A program made the translations under genes and the position numbers. A DNA stretch of 7,462 bases from positions 1 to 7,462 of the forward strand of contig CALATN010000083.1 of NCBI GenBank assembly GCA_937891895.1. The letters are read 5' to 3'. This DNA is from an uncultured Clostridia bacterium. GTDB taxonomy: Bacteria; Bacillota; Clostridia; Oscillospirales; Ruminococcaceae. The notes beneath the pieces were generated by a model. That model searched no databases and had not been told where the DNA came from. It saw only the letters and a program-made list of their open reading frames with translations. Within the stretch, counting starts at the first letter, position 1. Every line of letters starts with the position of its first letter. Shown piece after piece: positions 1 to 4,351 of the stretch.

Positions 1-139
1 TGAGGCAAAGGAGTTTTTGGATAAATACTTTGTGACATACCACGCCGCCGCCCATGAATACGAATTTCTGCAGTTTCAGATGGGTGTCAGGGTTGGGGCT
101 AAGTTGATGTTGGAGATGATGCAGGCGGTTGAAAAATAG
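1..139 (+). CDS. C-terminal end of a small DUF6809-like protein (5' end outside the window)
   Basis: The frame starting at base 2 is open from the window edge to TAG at 137-139 and gives 45 residues. It starts EAKEFLDKYFVTYHAAAHEY and ends in a stretch containing FQMGVRVGAKLMLEMM. A charged helix followed by a G-x-x-x-G-A-x-L-M helix at the extreme C-terminus resembles the end of the small DUF6809 proteins common in gut clostridia, whose function is unknown. That assignment is from memory of the family pattern and is only moderately sure. A strong terminator begins 8 bases after the stop, so the frame is a real gene end and the last gene of its transcript. The start, full length and ribosome binding site lie upstream of the window. 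Confidence 0.7.
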   Translation, partial: EAKEFLDKYFVTYHAAAHEYEFLQFQMGVRVGAKLMLEMMQAVEK

Positions 140-146
140 ATTTATG

Positions 147-184
147 AGCTGACTTCAAATTTCTGAAGTCAGCTTTTCTTTTTA
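147..184 (+). terminator. Rho-independent terminator of the DUF6809-like gene
   Basis: An 11-bp perfect stem (AGCTGACTTCA 147-157 with TGAAGTCAGCT 164-174) has a 6-base loop and is followed by a T-rich tract (TTTCTTTTTATT). It lies 8 bases downstream of the stop codon. Confidence 0.92.
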
Positions 185-190
185 TTCCGA

Positions 191-219
191 TTGCTAAAAA
201 CCATTCCCTATGTTATACT
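191..219 (+). promoter_or_regulatory. Sigma-A type promoter
   Basis: TTGCTA (191-196) and TATACT (214-219) are separated by exactly 17 bases. A start near 225-227 would leave a leader of about 25 bases before a ribosome binding site and the ATG at 252. It lies just after a terminator, so it would open a new transcript. Confidence 0.55.
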
Positions 220-251
220 TACTACATATTACTGACAAGGGAGTGTTACAA

Positions 252-326
252 ATGCAGGAACAGGCTTTTCTTTCAGCATCGGGCAGATGCACAAAATTGT
301 GTGTATTATATTGGATAATCTTATAA
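252..326 (+). CDS. 24-codon reading frame behind a good promoter and RBS; leader peptide or broken gene start
   Basis: ATG 252 follows AAGGGAG (237-243) with an 8-base spacer and lies about 30 bases below a 17-bp-spaced promoter, so initiation signals are good. The frame encodes MQEQAFLSASGR and 12 more residues, then stops at TAA 324-326. I recognise no family. The peptide ends in a hydrophobic, Trp-containing tail (CVLYWIIL), while the frame offset by two bases stays open to 469. The likely readings are a short leader or micropeptide, or the start of a gene later broken by a frameshift. Confidence 0.35.
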   Translation: MQEQAFLSASGRCTKLCVLYWIIL

Positions 327-469
327 GGCACGATTATTTATGCGATTACAAGGTGCTGTATCACAGCGAAAAGGAGGTCAGACAATTACAGAAAAGAGGC
401 TGTGATCTGGGTGCTGAAACTCCGAATGGTTACATAAGGGGTATTGAGCTTATGTGGAGACGAAATTGA
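287..469 (+). pseudogene. Possible remnant or small hypothetical ORF, continuing the broken frame from 252
   Basis: This frame is open from about 236 to TGA 467-469, with its first ATG at 287. No ribosome binding site precedes that ATG, whereas a good one serves the ATG at 252 in another frame. The translation looks protein-like in its second half (KVLYHSEKEVRQLQKRGCD, then TPNGYIRGIELMWRRN), with a mixed charged and polar composition rather than random low complexity. A single frameshift between about 270 and 320 would join the well-initiated start at 252 to this frame, giving roughly 72 residues. I know no family that matches. It could also be a chance ORF. Confidence 0.3.
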
Positions 470-494
470 ATATTATATACTTTTTCACGACCTG

Positions 495-561
495 AATGTG
501 TAAAAAATTCTGCATAAAATCTTGCATATATGATTTTATGCAGAATTATTAGTTACACATT
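495..561. repeat. 67-bp nested palindrome (long stem-loop)
   Basis: An outer 9-bp inverted repeat (AATGTGTAA 495-503 with TTACACATT 553-561) encloses a perfect 16-bp inner stem (AATTCTGCATAAAATC 506-521 with GATTTTATGCAGAATT 532-547) and a 10-base loop. The two stems are separated by 2 bases on one side and 5 on the other. No T-tract follows the outer stem on the plus strand, so it is not a typical terminator, although the inner stem could act as one. Alternatives are a very small MITE-like element, a protein-binding palindrome or an RNA structural element. Confidence 0.7.
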
Positions 562-581
562 GGGAGTGAAATAGTATTTTG

Positions 582-618
582 CTCCTATGGCAATAATCTG
601 CCATAGGAGATTTTTTAT
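582..618 (+). terminator. Terminator-like hairpin whose right arm carries an SD sequence
   Basis: A perfect 11-bp stem (CTCCTATGGCA 582-592 with TGCCATAGGAG 599-609) with a 6-base loop is followed by ATTTTTTAT (610-618), the form of a rho-independent terminator. The right arm ends in AGGAG (605-609), 7 bases before ATG 617. The hairpin could therefore also hide a ribosome binding site. Confidence 0.75.
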
Positions 619-652
619 GTCCGAAAATGTGCAACCCCCAAAATACAAATGA
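617..652 (+). CDS. 11-codon mini-ORF behind the hairpin (MSENVQPPKYK)
   Basis: ATG 617 lies 7 bases after AGGAG (605-609) and runs to TGA 650-652. The peptide contains a Pro-Pro pair near its end, a class of sequence known to slow ribosomes. The frame is too short to judge by codon use. Its SD is the only reason to list it, and that SD lies inside a terminator stem, so it may be coincidence. Confidence 0.2.
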   Translation: MSENVQPPKYK

Positions 653-813
653 CGTAGAATAGGGAATTTGTTGCTATTAAATGTGGGGTATTAAACAAAT
701 TATAGTTTTATTCTTAAAAAATAGTCGGGCAAGGCCGACTCGGGATTGTTCAAAGAGTTTAAAGAAACGAACTGTTCTTTGCTTTCTGAATAATTCCACA
801 AGGAGTGACGTCT
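653..813 (+). other. Structured leader region of the 79-residue protein gene
   Basis: No gene is visible here. Two local hairpins can be drawn. One is AGTCGG (723-728) with CCGACT (735-740) around a 6-base loop. The other is CAAAG (751-755) with CTTTG (777-781), continued by AGTT (756-759) with AACT (770-773) across a 3-base bulge. The second ends 19 bases before the AGGAG at 801-805. The stretch 660-720 is AT-rich, but I see no convincing promoter with correct spacing. The region may be an untranslated leader. Confidence 0.35.
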
Positions 814-1053
814 ATGAATGACATCAATATCTGCACCACAGGTAATAAGGACAAACTTAATCCGAATACACTTGAGAAAGGTACAACGACCAAATCAAGT
901 GTTAAGGAGAACACCATGAGCAAGTCCGATAGCAAACGCAAGAAAAATGTCCCTAAGGCTGTTATCATAGTTACTTCCGATGAGGCTAAAAGCAGGGAAA
1001 TCGTTGCTAAGGCAATGGCTGAGATGTACAAGAGAATGCTTAATCCTATGTAA
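814..1053 (+). CDS. Small hypothetical protein, 79 residues, with a second well-placed internal start
   Basis: ATG 814 follows AAGGAG (800-805) with an 8-base spacer, so it is preferred over the GTG at 805 that overlaps the SD. The protein is hydrophilic. Residues 1-35 are Thr/Lys/Asn/Ser rich and look disordered, followed by a basic patch (SKRKKNVPK) and a segment containing AVIIVTSDEAK and an amphipathic helix (REIVAKAMAEMYKRML). There is no signal peptide or membrane segment. I recognise no family. A second in-frame ATG at 916 follows its own AAGGAG (904-909) with a 6-base spacer and would yield the 45-residue folded-looking half alone. The antisense hydrophobic ORF is a shadow. A GC-rich stem-loop follows the stop. 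Confidence 0.6.
   Translation: MNDINICTTGNKDKLNPNTLEKGTTTKSSVKENTMSKSDSKRKKNVPKAVIIVTSDEAKSREIVAKAMAEMYKRMLNPM
916..1053 (+). CDS. Possible internal-start product (45 residues) of the gene at 814
   Basis: ATG 916 is preceded by AAGGAGA (904-910), as strong an SD as that of the upstream start. Translation from here gives MSKSDSKRKKNVPKA and onwards, which omits the Thr/Ser/Asn-rich N-terminal part. This may be the true start, with 814-915 as a coupled leader, or both forms may be made. Confidence 0.35.
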   Translation: MSKSDSKRKKNVPKAVIIVTSDEAKSREIVAKAMAEMYKRMLNPM

Positions 1054-1063
1054 TTTGCACTAA

Positions 1064-1107
1064 AGCCGCCCGAACTGTCGTGATAATACACGGCAATTCG
1101 GGCGGCT
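1064..1107. terminator. GC-rich stem-loop between convergent genes; probable bidirectional terminator
   Basis: AGCCGCCCGAA (1064-1074) pairs with TTCGGGCGGCT (1097-1107). After one mismatch, TGTCGTG (1076-1082) pairs with CACGGCA (1089-1095) around the loop ATAATA. The plus-strand flank has no T-tract and the minus-strand flank has only TTTA, so it is weak as an intrinsic terminator. It sits between the convergent ends of the 79-residue protein and acetyltransferase genes, where a shared terminator is expected. Confidence 0.55.
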
Positions 1108-1207
1108 AAACTACTTGATGAATAGAAATGAGTAATATTTTAAGGCAGTGATTTATACTTTTTTCAATTTTAGCGTGAGAATTTCGTTTATACCATTTCT
1201 ATATTAA

Positions 1208-1813
1208 TTACTCAAATAAATTCTCGAAAGTTTTATCAAATGCTTTGACGGTGTCTCTGTTGAGTTCATCATTATAAATGTCAGACTCATAAAACTTTCC
1301 GCCACAGGCTTTTGATAAATAATTCGGTATTAACTCCATTCCCATAAAAGCAGGGTAATTATAACCATCTGAATCTGTAACTCCAAATACAGAAGCTTCT
1401 TTAAATCCAAACTGTGGATAATATTCAGGACGACCAAAAAACAAAATTGCACCATATCCTAATTGCTTTGCTCGGTTGATCATATCGGTAATTAGCGCTT
1501 TTCCAATGCCTTTCCGCTGATATTCAGGCAAAACACTGACAGGCCCCATATTTAAGACAGGAATAACATCTGTTGATGTCCTGACTTTTGCGTTGCTGCA
1601 AATGATATGTCCAACTATTCGTGAATCGGCCATTGCGACTAAACTCAAAGACATTATACCGTCTCTTTTTCGGAGTTCATTTACTATCCAATGCTCGTAA
1701 GGACAGCCAATTTGTCCGCGTTCAATTCTTTCTGGATATGAAAATGCAGCCTTTGTTATTTGTTCCACTTGACGATAGTCATTTTCAGTTTCTAATCTGA
1801 TTAAAATGTTCAT
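1208..1813 (-). CDS. GNAT family N-acetyltransferase (YhbS-like)
   Basis: This 201-residue protein should transfer an acetyl group from acetyl-CoA to an amine on a small molecule or protein; the substrate cannot be told from sequence. It opens with the typical GNAT beta1-alpha1 pattern (IRLETENDYRQVEQITKAAF). Motif A, which binds the CoA pyrophosphate, is at residues 94-107 with Q99-R-K-G-I-G104 inside VLPEYQRKGIGKAL. GRPEYYPQFGF (127-137) matches the 'YYxxFGF' motif of the YhbS (COG3153) group. The length fits that group. The start is set by AAAGGAG ending 7 bases before the ATG. The gene is monocistronic, with its own consensus promoter and a leader of about 165 bases holding a 12-codon ORF. 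The leader suggests regulated expression, as for some resistance acetyltransferases, but that link is inference. Confidence 0.9.
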   Translation of the reverse strand: MNILIRLETENDYRQVEQITKAAFSYPERIERGQIGCPYEHWIVNELRKRDGIMSLSLVAMADSRIVGHIICSNAKVRTSTDVIPVLNMGPVSVLPEYQRKGIGKALITDMINRAKQLGYGAILFFGRPEYYPQFGFKEASVFGVTDSDGYNYPAFMGMELIPNYLSKACGGKFYESDIYNDELNRDTVKAFDKTFENLFE

Positions 1814-1820
1814 TACGGTT

Positions 1821-1858
1821 CTCCTTTTGTTTCAGGAGTTACTTATGTAAGCCTCCTG
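1821..1858 (-). promoter_or_regulatory. Competing hairpins at the acetyltransferase ribosome binding site
   Basis: Read on the minus strand, CAGGAG (1858-1853, inside the leader ORF) can pair with CTCCTG (1838-1833, one base after the end of the leader stop codon). CTCCT (1838-1834) can instead pair with AGGAG (1825-1821), the SD of the acetyltransferase. The two pairings exclude each other, as in translational attenuators of the erm and cat type. The stems are only 6 and 5 bp, so the model needs testing. Confidence 0.4.
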
Positions 1859-1877
1859 CGTTGTTGTTAATTTTCAT
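1839..1877 (-). CDS. 12-codon leader peptide MKINNNAGGLHK upstream of the acetyltransferase
   Basis: On the minus strand, ATG 1877-1875 runs through 12 codons to TAA 1841-1839, ending 25 bases before the acetyltransferase ATG. AGGG (1891-1888) lies 10 bases before the start, an acceptable but not strong SD. The ORF is in the untranslated leader of a monocistronic transcript, and its 3' half can pair with the sequence after its stop codon. These are the hallmarks of a leader peptide that senses ribosome stalling. I do not recognise the peptide from a named resistance gene. Confidence 0.4.
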   Translation of the reverse strand: MKINNNAGGLHK

Positions 1878-1913
1878 AAATAATCAACCCTGCCTTTCAT
1901 TAATTATAATTTT

Positions 1914-1935
1914 ATATAACGCATATGCGATATAT
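1914..1935. promoter_or_regulatory. 22-bp dyad in the acetyltransferase 5' leader
   Basis: CGCATATGCG (1920-1929) is a perfect 10-bp palindrome. After an A/A mismatch on each side the symmetry continues with ATATA (1914-1918) and TATAT (1931-1935). It lies roughly 45-65 bases downstream of the predicted transcription start and could be an operator or a small hairpin. Confidence 0.35.
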
Positions 1936-1986
1936 CCAATCTTAATATATTTCTGATAGTTGTATATCTTCATTGATATTTATTTC

Positions 1987-2015
1987 ATTATACCAAACCC
2001 AAAAATTCAAGTCAA
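1987..2015 (-). promoter_or_regulatory. Consensus sigma-A promoter of the acetyltransferase
   Basis: On the minus strand, TTGACT (2015-2010) and a perfect TATAAT (1992-1987) are 17 bases apart. The predicted start is near 1980, giving a leader of about 165 bases before the ATG at 1813. Confidence 0.85.
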
Positions 2016-2050
2016 TAACCACTTTCAAAACTAAAATGCTCTATTTGCAG

Positions 2051-2090
2051 ATAAAACAGCCACATTCAGAAAGTTCTGTTTGCGGCTGTT
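2051..2090 (-). terminator. Rho-independent terminator of thrS
   Basis: On the minus strand, AACAGCC (2090-2084) pairs with GGCTGTT (2061-2055). Inside, after small symmetrical mismatches, CAGAA pairs with TTCTG around a 2-base loop. TTTTAT follows. It lies about 50 bases after the thrS stop codon. Confidence 0.85.
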
Positions 2091-2140
2091 GCATATTATA
2101 CTATATTTTGTTGTAATATAATTCTATACTTGTTAGATTT

Positions 2141-3904
2141 CTATTCTTTATTATTTATCTCTTCCTTGATTTTGATAATAAAGCTTTCCAGTGGCATAAC
2201 CTCTGTATTTCCGTTATCGCGATTTCTGACAGAAATTACTCCATCATTAGCTTCTTTTTCACCGATGACAAGCATATACGGAACACGCTCCACATACTGT
2301 GCCTCGCGAATCATATAGCCGATTTTTTCGTTGCGGTTATCAAGCTCACAGCGTATTCCTGCTTCACACAAAGCAGAATATATCTCTCTTGCGTATTCCT
2401 CGCTTTTTTGCGAAACAACAAGCACTTTCGCCTGAACAGGAGCAAGCCAGACTGGGAATTTACCTGCATAATGCTCTGTGAGAATGCCTATAAAACGCTC
2501 AATTGAGCCGAAGCACACACGATGAATCATAATAGGACGCTGCTTCTGATTGTTCTCGTCAATATAGCTTAAATCAAAATTCTGCGGAAGCTGGAAATCA
2601 AGCTGAATTGTTCCGCACTGCCATGTACGTCCGATACTGTCTTTAAGATGAAAATCTATTTTCGGTCCGTAGAAAGCACCGTCACCCTCATTGATTTCGT
2701 AAGGCAACCCCAGCTGTTCAAGTGCAGCTTTAAGTCCGTCTGTTGCTGCCTCCCAATCCTCATCGCTTCCCATACTGTTTTCGGGACGTGTCGAAAGTTC
2801 AAGCGAATATTTAAAACCGAATTTTGAATACACCTCATCGATAAGATGTACTACGCCTGCAATTTCGTCTGCAATCTGGTCTTTTCTCATAAAGATATGT
2901 GCATCATCCTGTGTAAAGCATCTTACACGGAACAATCCGTGCAGTGTACCACGCAGTTCATTGCGATGCACCACACCGAGTTCTCCCATTCTTATAGGGA
3001 GTTCACGGTAGCTGTGAGGCTTGCTTTTATAAACAAGTACACCGCCCGGACAGTTCATCGGCTTTATACAATATTGACCCTCATCATTTTCAAAGGAATA
3101 CATAATATCCGAATAATGCTCCCAATGGCCGCTTGTTTTCCATAACTCACGGTTCATAATAACAGGTGTTGATATTTCCGAGTAACCATTTCTGTAATGA
3201 ATCTGACGCCAATATTCAATAAGCGAATTCTTGACTGCTAATCCGTTAGGAAGGAAAAACGGGAATCCCACGCCCTCATCAGCAAGCATAAACAACTCCA
3301 TTTCCTTACCGATTTTTCTGTGGTCACGTTTTGCCGCCTCTTCCTGTAATTTAAGAAAATCATCAAGCTCCTGCTGACTGAAAAAAGCTGTTCCATAAAT
3401 TCTTGTAAGCATTTTGTTGCTGCTGTCATTTTTCCAGTATGCGCCCGAAACACCTGTCAGCCTGAATGCTTTGAGTGCTTTTGTGTAAGTAATATGCGGA
3501 CCTCTGCACATATCGATATAATCACCCTGACGATAAAAGCTGATAGGCTCATTATCGGCAAGGTCGGCAATGTGCTGTACCTTGTAGTCTTCACCACGTT
3601 CCTCCATCAGCTTTACAGCTTCTTCATGTGACAGAATAAACGGCTTCAGCGGCAGATTTTCTTTTACAATATTACGCATTTCAGCTTCGATTTTGGACAG
3701 ACTTTCTTCTGATAGCTTCACATCGCCCAAATCAATATCATAGTAGAATCCTTTTTCCGTTGCAGGACCGTATCCGAATTTTGCTTCGGGATAAAGCCTT
3801 TTTACCGCCTGTGCCATAATGTGTGCGGCGCTGTGTCTTAGCACCTCAAGTTCATCTGCACCCTCGCAGATACCGATACTTCCGTTGTTGTAAATAACCT
3901 TCAT
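2141..3904 (-). CDS. thrS: Threonine--tRNA ligase (ThrRS), lacking the N-terminal TGS domain
   Basis: This class II synthetase charges tRNA-Thr with threonine in the cytoplasm. The editing domain comes first: HSAAH at 24-28 and C133-R-G-P-H137 give the H-x3-H and C-x3-H residues that clear mischarged Ser-tRNA. The catalytic core follows, with the zinc ligands C285 (in MNCPGG), H336 (in TQDDAHIF) and H461 (in IMIHR), and class II motif 3 as GSIERF. The anticodon-binding domain is at the C-terminus (from PVWLAPVQ, about 484, to the end). At 587 residues it is about 55-60 shorter than E. coli ThrS, and the missing part is the N-terminal TGS (N1) domain. The start is supported by AAGGAGG with a 9-base spacer, so the lack is not a mis-set start. 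It is transcribed alone, downstream of a T-box leader. Confidence 0.97.
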   Translation of the reverse strand: MKVIYNNGSIGICEGADELEVLRHSAAHIMAQAVKRLYPEAKFGYGPATEKGFYYDIDLGDVKLSEESLSKIEAEMRNIVKENLPLKPFILSHEEAVKLMEERGEDYKVQHIADLADNEPISFYRQGDYIDMCRGPHITYTKALKAFRLTGVSGAYWKNDSSNKMLTRIYGTAFFSQQELDDFLKLQEEAAKRDHRKIGKEMELFMLADEGVGFPFFLPNGLAVKNSLIEYWRQIHYRNGYSEISTPVIMNRELWKTSGHWEHYSDIMYSFENDEGQYCIKPMNCPGGVLVYKSKPHSYRELPIRMGELGVVHRNELRGTLHGLFRVRCFTQDDAHIFMRKDQIADEIAGVVHLIDEVYSKFGFKYSLELSTRPENSMGSDEDWEAATDGLKAALEQLGLPYEINEGDGAFYGPKIDFHLKDSIGRTWQCGTIQLDFQLPQNFDLSYIDENNQKQRPIMIHRVCFGSIERFIGILTEHYAGKFPVWLAPVQAKVLVVSQKSEEYAREIYSALCEAGIRCELDNRNEKIGYMIREAQYVERVPYMLVIGEKEANDGVISVRNRDNGNTEVMPLESFIIKIKEEINNKE

Positions 3905-3917
3905 AATTTACAACCTC

Positions 3918-3943
3918 CTTATTCAAATTTTTTATTGAATAAG
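3918..3943 (-). promoter_or_regulatory. Hairpin overlapping the thrS ribosome binding site
   Basis: On the minus strand, CTTATTCAA (3943-3935) pairs perfectly with TTGAATAAG (3926-3918) around an 8-base AT loop. The last three bases of the hairpin are the first three of the SD AAGGAGG (3920-3914). It could limit ribosome access unless the left arm pairs elsewhere, and a matching TTGAATAAG lies at the 5' end of the same transcript (4217-4209). Confidence 0.55.
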
Positions 3944-4218
3944 AAAAGCACCCAAGACAAGTCACAGCATAGCTGTAACTGTCAAGGGTGCATACTAATC
4001 ACGAAAAAATGCACGGTTCCACCTTGATTTTTAACTCTTCGGATTCCAACAAATCCTATTCTTTAACGCAGAAATACGGTAACGCTTACTCTGCTTTGGG
4101 CGTTACAGCTCAGGAGCGGTCTTCACCTCTGCTTCCCATAAGAAGCTTCCACCAAACGCTTCTCTCTCTGGCTGTTCCGCAAGGGCTACTCTTTCCTTCA
4201 TAGCTTTTCTTATTCAAT
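3934..4218. repeat. 16-bp perfect inverted repeat bracketing the T-box leader
   Basis: ATTGAATAAGAAAAGC at 3934-3949 is the exact reverse complement of 4203-4218. In the thrS transcript the two lie at the extreme 5' end and at the terminator U-tract. The 9-base core TTGAATAAG also occurs on the minus strand at 3926-3918, next to the SD. Confidence 0.9.
3944..3991 (-). terminator. T-box regulated terminator upstream of thrS
   Basis: On the minus strand a long stem opens with GCACCC (3991-3986), is capped around CAGCTATGCTG, closes with GGGTGC (3953-3948), and is followed by TTTTCTTATT. It is the default structure when tRNA-Thr is charged. GCACCCTT is shared with the antiterminator. Confidence 0.9.
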
Positions 4219-4219
4219 T
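3944..4219 (-). promoter_or_regulatory. T-box riboswitch (tRNA-Thr responsive) controlling thrS
   Basis: The leader binds tRNA-Thr and lets transcription into thrS when the tRNA is uncharged. The T-box AAGGTGGAACCGTGC is at 4025-4011. Its flanks GTGCAT and AAGG pair with ATGCAC (3993-3988) and CCTT (3987-3984), leaving TGGAACC as the acceptor-binding bulge; this antiterminator excludes the terminator. Stem I has a K-turn (AGC and AGGA at 4205-4194 with TCCT-GA-GCT at 4115-4107), AGTA on the 5' side of the specifier loop (4190-4187), and an AGAGAGAGA run (4169-4161). GTGAAG-ACC places a threonine codon ACC at 4120-4118 as specifier, agreeing with the gene product. Further stems are GTAACGC/GCGTTAC (4106-4079) and Stem III at 4056-4041. 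UGGA in the bulge would fit a discriminator base U73. Confidence 0.95.
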
Positions 4220-4225
4220 AACTGC

Positions 4226-4254
4226 ATTTTAGCATATATACTTGGATTTGTCAA
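4226..4254 (-). promoter_or_regulatory. Consensus sigma-A promoter of thrS
   Basis: On the minus strand, a perfect TTGACA (4254-4249) and TAAAAT (4231-4226) are 17 bases apart. The start would be near 4219, so the RNA begins with the inverted-repeat sequence and the T-box Stem I follows at once. Confidence 0.9.
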
Positions 4255-4291
4255 GTGGGTAAAATATTTTAAAAAAATTCCAAAAAGGGTC

Positions 4292-4320
4292 TTCTCAAAA
4301 TCGGTCAACGGTATTATACT
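4292..4320 (+). promoter_or_regulatory. Probable promoter of the TetR-ABC operon
   Basis: TTCTCA (4292-4297) and TATACT (4315-4320) are 17 bases apart. The -10 matches well and the -35 in four of six positions. A 34-bp dyad covers the spacer and -10, as expected for a repressed promoter. It is divergent from the thrS promoter, with about 40 bases between the -35 elements. Confidence 0.6.
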
Positions 4321-4333
4321 ATCATTAACCGAT
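4300..4333. promoter_or_regulatory. 34-bp imperfect dyad over the -10 element; likely TetR operator
   Basis: Perfect outer arms ATCGGT (4300-4305) and ACCGAT (4328-4333) frame an imperfect interior. In all, 13 of 17 symmetric positions are complementary about a centre between 4316 and 4317. Its place on the promoter and 18 bases before the TetR start codon suggests autoregulation by that protein. Confidence 0.6.
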
Positions 4334-4351
4334 ACAGTCAGGAGGTAAGAA

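Noticed and set aside
759..1091. 110-residue hydrophobic minus-strand ORF
   Set aside because: It is antisense to the gene at 814-1053, starts at a GTG inside the stem-loop at 1064-1107 and has no SD. Its hydrophobic character comes from reading a Lys/Ser-rich gene backwards.
2846..3145. 99-residue plus-strand ORF
   Set aside because: It is antisense to the thrS catalytic core and Cys/His-rich only because it reads the complement. No SD is seen.
3988..4203. 71-residue plus-strand ORF upstream of thrS
   Set aside because: It is antisense to the T-box leader, a structured RNA, and has no initiation signals.
3934..4218. The 16-bp inverted repeats as the ends of an insertion element
   Set aside because: The segment between them is a complete T-box leader with no transposase, and no target-site duplication is evident. 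An RNA pairing role fits better.
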